The notes: generated by a model not told the origin, from the letters alone. A stretch of 11,420 bases of DNA from 12-FULL-44-12b sp964364225 (GCA_964364225.1 CAYIKP010000014.1:1-11420); one strand, 5' to 3'; counted from the first letter of the stretch, positions 5,411 to 11,026 are shown. Numbers and translations: made by a program.

Positions 5411-8101
5411 ATGCCACCATTTCATCAATTTACAACTAAAGCAAAAGAAGCACTTCAGGGAGCACACGAGCTTGCTATTAGGCATGGTCAAAACCATGTA
5501 AATCCTTTGCACTTATTAGCAGCATTAGTTTCTCAAGAAGAGGGTACGGTGAGCCTTCTTTTAGAGTACCTTAATGTGGATTCAATTCTTTTGAGTGATT
5601 CAATACTAGAATCTTTAGAGGGCGCGACAGATTCTTCGGTACTCTCTCATTCATATCAAATATATTTAACCCCAGAGCTTGCACAGGTTTTAGATGGTAG
5701 TTTAAAAGTTGCTAAGAGCCTTGGTGATGAATTTGTTTCTGTAGAACATCTTTTGGTTTCCGTTTTGGAAGTGCCAAGCGCTGCTAGAGATCTTTTGGCG
5801 CGTTTTAAAATAGACAAAGCCTCTGTTATTAAATCCATTGAATCTTTAAAGACAAGTAAAGAAGATGTTGGCAAGGAATCAAAAAAACCAAAAGCAATTT
5901 TGAAATATACCCGTTCACTCACTAAGCTAGCAAAGGACAATAAACTTGATCCAGTAGTAGGGCGTGATAATGAAATTGCTCGTATCGTACAAATTCTTTC
6001 TAGAAGAACTAAAAATAATCCAATACTTATTGGCGAGGCTGGGGTTGGAAAAACTGCAATTATAGAAGGCCTTGCCCAAAGAATTGTTTCAGGAAATGTA
6101 CCGGAATCTTTAAAAGATAAAGATATTGTTTCTCTTGATTTAGGGCTTTTAATTGCTGGTACAAAATACCGAGGCGAGTTTGAAGAACGCCTTAAAAATA
6201 TTCTAAAAGAAATTGAACGCTCTGATGGGAAAATAATTTTGTTTATTGATGAGATACATACAATTGTGGGCGCGGGGTCCGCGGAAGGCGCCATGGATGC
6301 CTCAAATATGTTGAAGCCACCACTTTCTCGCGGAGAGCTTCGTGCAATCGGCGCAACCACTCTAAAGGAATATCAAAGACACATTGAAAAGGATCCTGCT
6401 CTCACCAGACGTTTTCAGCCAGTTTATGTGAATGAGCCATCCAATGAGGATGCTGTCGCAATTCTCCGTGGTTTAAAGGAAAAATATGAGCTTTATCACG
6501 GGGTTCGAATAACAGACGAGGCTATTGTTGCTGCTGTTGGTCTTTCTTCTAGATATATTTCAGACAGATTTTTACCAGACAAAGCGGTAGACCTTATAGA
6601 TGAAGCGGCTTCCCATATGAAAATTTCCCTTGAAAATATGCCCGTTGTTTTAGAAGAGACCCACACAAAAGTTCGTCGTCTTGAAATAGAAAAAGAAGCT
6701 TTGAAAAAAGAAGTTGCAACTACAAAAGAAGCCAAAACAAAAAACCGTATAAAAGAAATTGAAAAAGAAGTTGCTAAGCTGAAAGAAGAAACTCGTGAAA
6801 TTGAAATGAAGTGGTTGAGCGAAAAACAAACCGTAGAAGATTTAAAGGTAATAAAGAAAAACCTTGAAAAATTAAGATTAGAGGCAGAAGGCGCTGAAGC
6901 GAGCGCCGATCTTTCTCGTGCTGCTGAAATAAGATATGGGGAAGTTCCTCTTCTTGAAAAAGATTTTGAAGCTAAATCTAAAAAATTAAAACGCCTACAA
7001 GGTACAAAAAGAATGCTTCGTGAAGAAATTACTGCAGAAGATATTGCAGACATTGTTTCTCGTTGGACAGGAATTCCTGTAACTCGCATGCTTGAAAAAG
7101 AAGCTGAAAGACTATCTCGAATGGAAGAGTTTTTGAAAGGAAGAGTTATTGGCCAAGAAGAGGCGGTAAGAAAAATTTCTGATACCGTGAAAAGATCACG
7201 TGCGGGAATTTCTGATCCAAATAGACCAATTGGCTCTTTTATCTTTTTGGGCCCAACTGGTGTAGGTAAAACAGAACTTACCAAAGCCCTTGCTGAATTT
7301 CTATTTGATGATGACAAAGCGCTCATTCGTGTCGATATGTCTGAGTTCATGGAAAAACATTCCGTTTCAAAATTAATCGGTTCGCCTCCAGGATATATCG
7401 GCTATGAAGAGGGGGGTCAACTAACAGAATTGGTGCGACACAGACCTTATTCTGTGATTCTTTTTGATGAAATTGAGAAAGCTCATCCCGAAGTTTTTAA
7501 CATTCTTTTGCAGGTTTTTGACAATGGCCGTTTAACTGACGCAAAGGGGAGAACTGTAAACTTCAAAAATACACTAATAATTCTCACATCGAATATCGGA
7601 GCGCAGTTTATAGATAAGATGGAAAAAATCGGATTTACGTCTGGAGAAAAAGTGGAAAATTATGATGATGCAAAAGAAAAGGTGATGGTTTCTCTGAAAG
7701 AATTTTTCAAACCAGAATTTTTGAACAGATTAGACGACATAGTACTCTTTGATGTTTTGTCTCCCGAAGCAATAAGAAAAATTGTTGATATTCAAATTAG
7801 TGATGTTAAAAAGAGATTGGCGGAAAGAAATATCACCCTATCATTTACAGATTTGGCTTATGAATTATTAAGCAAGGAAGGGTATAGCCCACAATATGGG
7901 GCTCGCCCATTGAAGAGAGTTATTCAAAATAAAGTTCTTACCCCGATTGCCTCCTTAATGCTTTCAAAGAGTATTTCAAGGGGAGGAGAAGTGGATATTT
8001 CTGTAAAGAATGGAGAGTTTACTTTTGAAGTTAAAAAAGGCAGAAAGGGCTCTCTTTGGACAGAAGCTTCTAAACAAAAAAGGGAAACTGTAAATAAATA
8101 A
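5411..8101 (+). CDS. Clp AAA+ ATPase with ClpB-like middle domain and a ClpP-loop motif
   Basis: A double AAA+ ring unfoldase of 896 residues. Order: Clp N domain with two repeats (about 1-150), AAA1 with Walker A GEAGVGKT (208-215) and Walker B FIDEIH (278-283), a long charged coiled coil (about 421-545), RWTGIPV (from 551), AAA2 with Walker A GPTGVGKT (614-621) and Walker B LFDEIE (684-689), and the GARPLKR sensor-2 region near the C-terminus. The middle coiled coil is the roughly 120-residue length of ClpB, which works with DnaK on aggregates, rather than the short one of ClpC. Yet between TSNIGA and FFKPEFLNR it has an inserted segment with I-G-F (740-742), the position and kind of tripeptide by which ClpC, ClpA and ClpX dock to ClpP. 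ClpB lacks it. No clpP or dnaK is in the window. Its own promoter lies directly before the ATG. Confidence 0.93.
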   Translation: MPPFHQFTTKAKEALQGAHELAIRHGQNHVNPLHLLAALVSQEEGTVSLLLEYLNVDSILLSDSILESLEGATDSSVLSHSYQIYLTPELAQVLDGSLKVAKSLGDEFVSVEHLLVSVLEVPSAARDLLARFKIDKASVIKSIESLKTSKEDVGKESKKPKAILKYTRSLTKLAKDNKLDPVVGRDNEIARIVQILSRRTKNNPILIGEAGVGKTAIIEGLAQRIVSGNVPESLKDKDIVSLDLGLLIAGTKYRGEFEERLKNILKEIERSDGKIILFIDEIHTIVGAGSAEGAMDASNMLKPPLSRGELRAIGATTLKEYQRHIEKDPALTRRFQPVYVNEPSNEDAVAILRGLKEKYELYHGVRITDEAIVAAVGLSSRYISDRFLPDKAVDLIDEAASHMKISLENMPVVLEETHTKVRRLEIEKEALKKEVATTKEAKTKNRIKEIEKEVAKLKEETREIEMKWLSEKQTVEDLKVIKKNLEKLRLEAEGAEASADLSRAAEIRYGEVPLLEKDFEAKSKKLKRLQGTKRMLREEITAEDIADIVSRWTGIPVTRMLEKEAERLSRMEEFLKGRVIGQEEAVRKISDTVKRSRAGISDPNRPIGSFIFLGPTGVGKTELTKALAEFLFDDDKALIRVDMSEFMEKHSVSKLIGSPPGYIGYEEGGQLTELVRHRPYSVILFDEIEKAHPEVFNILLQVFDNGRLTDAKGRTVNFKNTLIILTSNIGAQFIDKMEKIGFTSGEKVENYDDAKEKVMVSLKEFFKPEFLNRLDDIVLFDVLSPEAIRKIVDIQISDVKKRLAERNITLSFTDLAYELLSKEGYSPQYGARPLKRVIQNKVLTPIASLMLSKSISRGGEVDISVKNGEFTFEVKKGRKGSLWTEASKQKRETVNK

Positions 8102-8104
8102 GCA

Positions 8105-8137
8105 TTGTATTTAGGTCAAATAAAGGCTAAATTAGCC
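8105..8137 (+). promoter_or_regulatory. weak promoter candidate with palindrome before tRNA-Tyr
   Basis: TTGTAT (8105-8110), a 17-nt spacer and TAAATT (8128-8133) end 8 nt before the tRNA. The -10 overlaps a perfect 13-nt palindrome GGCTAA-A-TTAGCC (8125-8137). Both boxes are weak, so read-through from clpB/C is also possible. Confidence 0.3.
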
Positions 8138-8141
8138 CTAT

Positions 8142-8227
8142 GCGCCGGTGGTAGAGTGGTCAATTACAACAGACTGTAAATCTGTCGCCTTCGGGCTTCG
8201 AAGGTTCGAATCCTTCTCGGCGCACCA
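8142..8227 (+). tRNA. tRNA-Tyr (anticodon GTA), CCA encoded
   Basis: Class II cloverleaf: acceptor GCGCCGG/TCGGCGC (last pair G-T), anticodon stem ACAGA/TCTGT with loop CTGTAAA and GTA at 8176-8178, long variable arm CGCCTTCGGGCTTCG, T arm GAAGG-TTCGAAT-CCTTC, discriminator A and encoded CCA (8225-8227). Its last 19 nt before the CCA is complete (8207-8225) recur exactly at 8362-8380. Confidence 0.97.
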
Positions 8228-8277
8228 TAATAGCCTTTAGCTATTATGTGCTGGAACAATTAAATTTATTTAATTGT
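8226..8277 (+). other. two perfect AT-rich hairpins after tRNA-Tyr
   Basis: CATAATAG-cctttag-CTATTATG (8226-8248) and ACAATTAAAT-tt-ATTTAATTGT (8256-8277). They fill the gap between the tRNA 3' end and the structured element at 8280. Neither has a U-tract, so they do not look like terminators. They may protect or define the tRNA 3' trailer. Confidence 0.6.
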
Positions 8278-8279
8278 GT

Positions 8280-8380
8280 GGAGGATTCGAAAGGGTTCTC
8301 CTATATTTTCGAGAAGCTTTGCTTTGAGAAAATTGGAAACCCGTACTGGTTCTGTAAGAACCGAATCCTTCTCGGCGCAC
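8280..8380 (+). ncRNA. candidate structured tRNA-trailer element, Tyr copy
   Basis: Nested fold seen directly: outer stem 8280-8288 with 8363-8371 (9 bp, one G-T); second stem GGGTT 8293-8297 with AACCC 8338-8342; third stem ATTTTC 8305-8310 with GAAAAT 8328-8333; G-A/G-A mismatches; AAGC-TTT-GCTT (8314-8324) at the tip; then TACT and a second arm GGTTCT-gta-AGAACC (8348-8362). It matches the element after tRNA-Trp without gaps, with compensatory changes in all four helices. The 3' arm is the end of tRNA-Tyr repeated (8362-8380). The start codon of the next gene is 5 nt further on. It is not a known RNA family to me, so function is open: trailer processing, translation control, or a mobile element. 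Confidence 0.75.
8362..8380 (+). repeat. 19-bp direct repeat of the tRNA-Tyr 3' end
   Basis: Identical to 8207-8225 of tRNA-Tyr (T-loop to discriminator and the first C of CCA), 155 nt downstream. Upstream of the repeat the sequences differ. It resembles an attachment-site duplication at a tRNA 3' end, but the 136 bp between the copies hold no integrase, only the hairpins and the structured element. Confidence 0.9.
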
Positions 8381-8384
8381 AAAA

Positions 8385-8696
8385 ATGGAACAAACACCAA
8401 ATTTATATAATCCTGAGCTCTATAATCAGTATTCACTTTTGCGTAGAGGACTAGCGAATATTGAAGATGAGGATATCTTTTTTCAATTTACCAATGAACT
8501 AACCGAATTTTCTGTAGGATTATTAAAAAAATATGGAGAAGAGGTTAGACACTTAGCACTTTTCCATGCCTTGATTGGTAGCACCATTGGAGCAAATACG
8601 GCTATATCTGGAGATGATCTGCCTGGGCCAGACTCAATTGCCAAATTTATAGATGATTTATATGGCAGATATAAGCAGTACTTGCCAAAAGAGTAA
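8385..8696 (+). CDS. unknown 103-aa acidic helical protein
   Basis: No family recognised. The protein is soluble-looking, predominantly helical, with a Tyr/Asn/Leu-rich N-terminus (N-L-Y-N-P-E-L-Y-N-Q-Y), a middle part E-E-V-R-H-L-A-L-F-H-A-L-I-G-S-T-I-G and a C-terminal helix ending Y-G-R-Y-K-Q-Y-L-P-K-E. No signal peptide or clear membrane helix is visible. The ATG follows the tRNA-like 3' arm of the preceding element by 4 nt, with no Shine-Dalgarno site. Codon use looks like that of its neighbours. The rpmG promoter overlaps its last codons. It may be co-expressed with tRNA-Tyr through the element, since no separate promoter is obvious between them. Confidence 0.72.
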   Translation: MEQTPNLYNPELYNQYSLLRRGLANIEDEDIFFQFTNELTEFSVGLLKKYGEEVRHLALFHALIGSTIGANTAISGDDLPGPDSIAKFIDDLYGRYKQYLPKE

Positions 8697-8709
8697 ATTG
8701 GGCTATTAT
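8682..8709 (+). promoter_or_regulatory. rpmG promoter, predicted leaderless
   Basis: TTGCCA (8682-8687, 5 of 6), a 16-nt spacer and TATTAT (8704-8709). The rpmG ATG at 8718 is 8 nt after the -10. The -35 lies inside the last codons of the upstream gene. Confidence 0.65.
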
Positions 8710-8717
8710 ATTCGTCT

Positions 8718-8873
8718 ATGTCACAAGACCAGTTAATAATGCTAAGAAATAAAGAAACCGGAGAGGTGTATTACACTCGTAAAAATAAGCGCAAAGTAGA
8801 GCGCAAAATTGAGCTAAAAAAATACTCTAAAAAGCTCAGAAAGCGAGTGACTTTTAAGGAAGCTAAAAAATAA
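8718..8873 (+). CDS. rpmG: 50S ribosomal protein bL33
   Basis: A 51-residue basic protein of the large subunit, near the tRNA exit site. The family pattern is clear: a short N-terminus, E-T-G-E-V-Y-Y-T-R-K-N-K-R (beta hairpin), K-I-E-L-K-K-Y and the ending V-T-F-K-E-A-K-K. It has no cysteines, so it is the zinc-independent (C-minus) form. The length is normal for bL33 (about 50-55). It has its own promoter directly before the ATG and is followed 1 nt after the stop by a perfect bidirectional terminator, so it forms a single-gene unit. No Shine-Dalgarno site is present, in keeping with a leaderless transcript. Confidence 0.94.
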   Translation: MSQDQLIMLRNKETGEVYYTRKNKRKVERKIELKKYSKKLRKRVTFKEAKK

Positions 8874-8874
8874 A

Positions 8875-8904
8875 TCAAAAAACTGCCATATGGCAGTTTT
8901 TTGA
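8875..8904. terminator. perfect palindromic bidirectional terminator
   Basis: A 30-bp perfect palindrome, TCAAAAAACTGCCAT and its complement. It gives a stem with a U-tract on both strands. It ends rpmG on the plus strand and the tRNA-Trp plus trailer transcript on the minus strand, where it comes 4 nt after the tRNA-like 3' arm at 8909. Confidence 0.93.
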
Positions 8905-8908
8905 TTAT

Positions 8909-9009
8909 TGCGGGCGACGAAGGAATCGCTCCTTACAGGAGCAGTATAGCTTTCCCATTTTTTCAAAGCAAAGCTTTTCAAAAATATGGGAGAAGCTTTT
9001 CGATTCCTG
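8909..9009 (-). ncRNA. candidate structured tRNA-trailer element, Trp copy
   Basis: Read on the minus strand it has the same fold as the element at 8280-8380: outer stem GGAATC (9007-9002) with GATTCC (8927-8922), second stem AGCTT (8997-8993) with AAGCT (8952-8948), an A/T-rich third stem with CCC/GGG at its base, the same AAGC-TTT-GCTT tip, TACT, and arm GCTCCT-gta-AGGAGC (8942-8928). About 77 of 99 positions are identical to the Tyr copy with no gaps. The 3' arm 8928-8909 matches the tRNA-Trp 3' end (9074-9055) at 17 of 20 positions. It sits between tRNA-Trp and a terminator, so it is expected to be transcribed with the tRNA. Confidence 0.75.
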
Positions 9010-9016
9010 TCCTCGC

Positions 9017-9052
9017 AATTTATAAATACAAAAAACATGCATTTATAAATAG
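9017..9052 (-). other. AT-rich hairpin after tRNA-Trp
   Basis: Two copies of the self-complementary ATTTATAAAT face each other across a T-rich loop on the minus strand, so they can form a 10-bp stem. This is the place where tRNA-Tyr has its two AT-rich hairpins, ahead of the structured element. Confidence 0.6.
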
Positions 9053-9056
9053 CGTG

Positions 9057-9127
9057 CGGGCGATCGAGGAATCGAACCTCGGACAGCGGATTTGGAGGCC
9101 GCAGTTATGCCACTTAACTAATCGCCC
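9057..9127 (-). tRNA. tRNA-Trp (anticodon CCA)
   Basis: Cloverleaf on the minus strand: acceptor GGGCGAT/ATCGCCC, anticodon loop CTCCAAA with CCA at 9095-9093, T arm CGAGG-TTCGATT-CCTCG and discriminator G, as in bacterial tRNA-Trp. The last anticodon-stem pair (31-39) is a C-T mismatch. CCA is not encoded (GCAC follows). Confidence 0.94.
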
Positions 9128-9138
9128 TGATTCAAGCG

Positions 9139-9147
9139 ATTATAACA
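9139..9147 (-). promoter_or_regulatory. extended -10 promoter of tRNA-Trp
   Basis: TGTTATAAT on the minus strand is a perfect extended -10 (TGn-TATAAT), 11 nt before the tRNA. It overlaps the U-tract of the terminator of the gene at 9203-9433, and no -35 is visible. Confidence 0.75.
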
Positions 9148-9151
9148 GAAA

Positions 9152-9183
9152 GCCGTGCAATGAGAGAATTCCCATTGCACGGC
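9152..9183 (-). terminator. intrinsic terminator of the 9203-9433 gene
   Basis: An 11-bp perfect stem GCCGTGCAATG/CATTGCACGGC with a 10-nt loop, followed on the minus strand by TTTCTGTT. It starts about 20 nt after the stop codon. Confidence 0.88.
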
Positions 9184-9202
9184 CCTTTAACTATTTGCAG
9201 AC

Positions 9203-9433
9203 TTATTCCCAAAAGTAAGATCCGCCTTTGGAATGGTCACGGAAAAAGAACCTACTTCTTGTCATTGTCATTTGTCCAATGAGGTAAGCGACGAAGACAA
9301 TCACGAGTGCTTTTCCAAGGGGGTCAGTGAGATTCCAGAGAAATCTCCAAACTCCAGGCAAGACATACTCGCCCGAAACAAACAGCAACACTAAAGCAAG
9401 GCATAGGGGAGTTAGTTCCCACAATCTTCGCAT
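9203..9433 (-). CDS. small membrane protein, two helices, unknown function
   Basis: A 76-residue orphan. Two hydrophobic helices are visible: about 8-26 (L-T-P-L-C-L-A-L-V-L-L-F-V-S-G) and about 39-55 (L-G-K-A-L-V-I-V-F-V-A-Y-L-I-G). They are joined by a Trp-rich turn (V-W-R-F-L-W-N-L). The C-terminal tail is R/F/K-rich (S-R-F-F-F-R-D-H-S-K) and ends in W-E. The gene is well supported: a TAGACA/TATAAT promoter, a Shine-Dalgarno GGAGG (9442-9438) 4 nt before the ATG, and an 11-bp terminator. Like the 257-469 gene it is a single-gene unit with a leader and Shine-Dalgarno site, unlike the housekeeping genes here. The positive-inside pattern puts both ends probably in the cytoplasm. I do not recognise a family. 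Confidence 0.77.
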   Translation of the reverse strand: MRRLWELTPLCLALVLLFVSGEYVLPGVWRFLWNLTDPLGKALVIVFVAYLIGQMTMTRSRFFFRDHSKGGSYFWE

Positions 9434-9437
9434 CGGC

Positions 9438-9487
9438 CCTCCGTTAAGGATCTATCTAGATTATAGCACTTTTATGCAGTTTGTCTA
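9438..9487 (-). promoter_or_regulatory. promoter and Shine-Dalgarno site of the 9203-9433 gene
   Basis: On the minus strand TAGACA (9487-9482, 5 of 6), a 16-nt spacer ending TGC, and a perfect TATAAT (9465-9460). A leader of about 20 nt follows with TAGATCC and GGAGG (9442-9438). This is the best -10 in the window. Confidence 0.85.
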
Positions 9488-9611
9488 TCCCGTTAGAAAT
9501 CGCGGTCGCAGTATAGCTGTGGTATTGCGTTACGCTTACTAAAATATACTTAAGTATGAAGCTAATGAATAAAGATTTGGATAAAAGACCGCGACCTATT
9601 TCGCACGGGAT
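9487..9611 (-). repeat. long inverted repeat over the miaA stop codon
   Basis: The arms 9487-9507 and 9587-9611 pair as ATCCCGT/ACGGGAT, GAAAT/ATTTC and CGCGGTC/GACCGCG, with a TA/GC internal loop and a 4-nt bulge. They enclose about 79 nt. The right arm contains the last miaA codons and the stop. The 11-mer AGCTATACTGC (minus, 9518-9508) recurs exactly in the Trp element (8951-8941), in both cases just before the right-hand structural arm. The enclosed loop also has a perfect 12-bp palindrome ATACTTAAGTAT. No good U-tract terminator is visible. A weak stem CCGTG/CGCGG followed by TCTTTT overlaps the stop. Confidence 0.5.
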
Positions 9612-10465
9612 CTAGTTTTTTTGAACCACGTTTTTTGCCTCTTTGCATATTGAACAATGTCATTTTCAAGACCGATTTCAAATTCTTTCTTAGTAATTCT
9701 GTTTTGTAAAAGTAATGAGAGCCATTTATATTCAAGTCCAAAAGATTGAAGTTCTTTATGTGTTAATCCGGCCCTTAAAAGTTTCCTTCCTTCGTTCATG
9801 AGTCCCAATTTAATTCTTTTTTGTAGGCGTAGATGTATTTTCTTTTTAATAAAATCAATAGGTGCATTAAGCTCGATCGTTATAACCTCATAAGGGGAAT
9901 CAGTAAATTTTCTTTTTGGCACTTTTCCAAGGGCATCAATTATTTCCAATGCCCTTATTAAACGCACTTTGTTTTTTGGATCTATTTCTTTTGCACGTCT
10001 CAGGTCTTTTTTCTTAAGTATTGAAAACAACTTTTCTGCGCTTAGCTTTGAAAACTTAGCACGAAACTTTTTATTGGCTGGCACTTCTGGCAGATTGGAT
10101 GGAAATAATAATTCTTCTATATAAAACCCTGTACCACCGCAAACAATTGGAATTTTCCCACGTTCGTGAATATTTAAAATTATTTTATGAGCAAGCTTTG
10201 TAAAATCTGCGACAGTTATTCTTCTTTTTGGATTAGCAACGTCCAACATATAGTGGGGAACACCGCGCATTTCTTTTTTGGTGATTTTTCCCGTTCCGAT
10301 ATCGAGCCCTCTGTAAACCTGTCTTGAATCAGCAGAAATTATTTCCCCCCCAATTTTTTTAGCAATAGAAACAGCAAAATCGCTTTTACCTAGTGCGGTG
10401 GGGCCCACTATTGCTATGACCATTGGCCGTAGCTCGGCCACGGGCGAGGCAGGAATTTTTTGCAT
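9596..10465 (-). CDS. miaA: tRNA dimethylallyltransferase
   Basis: MiaA transfers dimethylallyl to N6 of A37 in tRNAs that read codons beginning with U, which include the Leu, Tyr, Cys and Trp tRNAs encoded in this window. Of these, all have A at position 37 next to A36. The 289-residue protein has P-loop GPTALGKS (21-28), SADSRQVYRGLDIGTGK (from 44), the GGTGFYIEELL substrate-tunnel motif, R-L-I-R-A-L-E-I, G-L-E-Y-K-W and the C-terminal Y-A-K-R-Q-K-T-W-F. It is slightly shorter than E. coli MiaA (316). A Met at residue 15 could also start the protein, but the extended -10 at 10480-10472 ends 6 nt before the first ATG, so 10465 is preferred as a leaderless start. No miaB is in the window. Confidence 0.96.
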   Translation of the reverse strand: MQKIPASPVAELRPMVIAIVGPTALGKSDFAVSIAKKIGGEIISADSRQVYRGLDIGTGKITKKEMRGVPHYMLDVANPKRRITVADFTKLAHKIILNIHERGKIPIVCGGTGFYIEELLFPSNLPEVPANKKFRAKFSKLSAEKLFSILKKKDLRRAKEIDPKNKVRLIRALEIIDALGKVPKRKFTDSPYEVITIELNAPIDFIKKKIHLRLQKRIKLGLMNEGRKLLRAGLTHKELQSFGLEYKWLSLLLQNRITKKEFEIGLENDIVQYAKRQKTWFKKTRSRAK

Positions 10466-10471
10466 TTACCT

Positions 10472-10480
10472 GTTATAACA
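10472..10480 (-). promoter_or_regulatory. extended -10 promoter of miaA, predicted leaderless
   Basis: TGTTATAAC on the minus strand (TGn-TATAAC), with the ATG six nt after its last base. As with tRNA-Trp, it overlaps the end of an upstream terminator and there is no clear -35. Confidence 0.65.
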
Positions 10481-10507
10481 AAAAACTCGCTTGATGCGAG
10501 TTTTTTG
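10479..10507. terminator. terminator between the 10514 gene and miaA
   Basis: CAAAAAACTCGC-TTGAT-GCGAGTTTTTTG forms a GC-capped stem with U-tracts on both strands. On the minus strand it begins 7 nt after the stop of the gene at 10514-11026 and runs directly into the miaA -10. Confidence 0.9.
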
Positions 10508-10513
10508 TTTGGT

Positions 10514-11026
10514 TTATATTGAACCTCCAGCTGGGATTGTTCCTCCAGCAGGGATGTTTCCACCACCGTTCGAATCTCCAACAGGAATATCACCACCAAC
10601 ATTTTTTAATTTTGTAGGTTTTCTAATTTCGGAAATAGAGCCATCAGAGGCTGGGGGAGTGCCCGCCCATCTATCTATATCCACATTTCCTGAGCCTGGT
10701 AAAACTCCACCCGCATCCATTTCTCCTCCATAAGGAAGAATAATAGTTTCTACACCAGTTTCTGGATTTACAACAATCCCTTCTTCACCAACTCCAAATA
10801 ATGCTGCGCCTAAAAATCTTGTAAGAGTAGTATTTTTTGCTGGAGCCTTTTTCTCCTCTTTGGGAGCAACAGCTAATTTTGGCCCAGACAGAACAGAGGT
10901 TATTACGGTTTTAATGTTAATAGTCAAAGGCACTAAAAGCACTATTAAAAGCGCCAAAAAGGCCTGTGCACCAACGTGCCATGCCGGAGTACTGTCTCTG
11001 CCTCTAAATTCTAGTGTGTTTTGCAT
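10514..11026 (-). CDS. membrane-anchored protein with Gly/Pro-rich tail, unknown
   Basis: The 170-residue protein has a short polar N-terminus, one membrane helix (about 20-38, A-F-L-A-L-L-I-V-L-L-V-P-L), a Lys/Ala/Pro linker (P-K-E-E-K-K-A-P-A-K) and a small central part with G-E-E-G-I-V-V-N-P-E-T-G-V-E-T-I-I-L-P. The tail is low-complexity, ending in I-P-[A/V]-G-G repeats. It lacks a cleavage site or lipobox, so it is likely an anchored protein with the tail outside the cell membrane. The frame is open to a GTG at 11044, but that GTG lies just upstream of and against the -10 box, so ATG 11026 is the start, giving a leaderless transcript. It is followed by a terminator. I recognise no family. 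Confidence 0.78.
   Translation of the reverse strand: MQNTLEFRGRDSTPAWHVGAQAFLALLIVLLVPLTINIKTVITSVLSGPKLAVAPKEEKKAPAKNTTLTRFLGAALFGVGEEGIVVNPETGVETIILPYGGEMDAGGVLPGSGNVDIDRWAGTPPASDGSISEIRKPTKLKNVGGDIPVGDSNGGGNIPAGGTIPAGGSI
10524..10559 (-). repeat. 18-nt in-frame tandem repeat coding I-P-A-G-G-T/S
   Basis: Two adjacent 18-nt units, 10524-10541 and 10542-10559, match at 15 of 18 positions and encode the last IPAGG repeats of the protein above. Less perfect units precede them. The tail probably grew by slippage in whole codons. Confidence 0.75.

Noticed and set aside
5656..7350. Long minus-strand open frames (5656-6360 and 6496-7350)
   Set aside because: Both lie antisense inside the clpB/C gene, are rich in Ser/Arg/Ile as such shadows are, and have no start signals.
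8280..8380. Group I intron, T-box leader or hammerhead-type ribozyme
   Set aside because: I see no group I core, no T-box sequence or terminator switch, and no CUGAUGA/GAAA core.
8226..8384. Integrated mobile element with att sites at tRNA-Tyr
   Set aside because: The 19-bp repeat fits, but there is no integrase and the internal arm complementary to the tRNA is not explained by simple integration. It is kept only as an alternative.
8248..8454. Open frame just after tRNA-Tyr on the plus strand
   Set aside because: It runs through the hairpins and the structured element and overlaps the better-supported gene at 8385 in another frame.
8901..9218. 105-codon plus-strand open frame
   Set aside because: It crosses the terminator, the Trp element and the antisense of tRNA-Trp. 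It has no promoter or Shine-Dalgarno site of its own.
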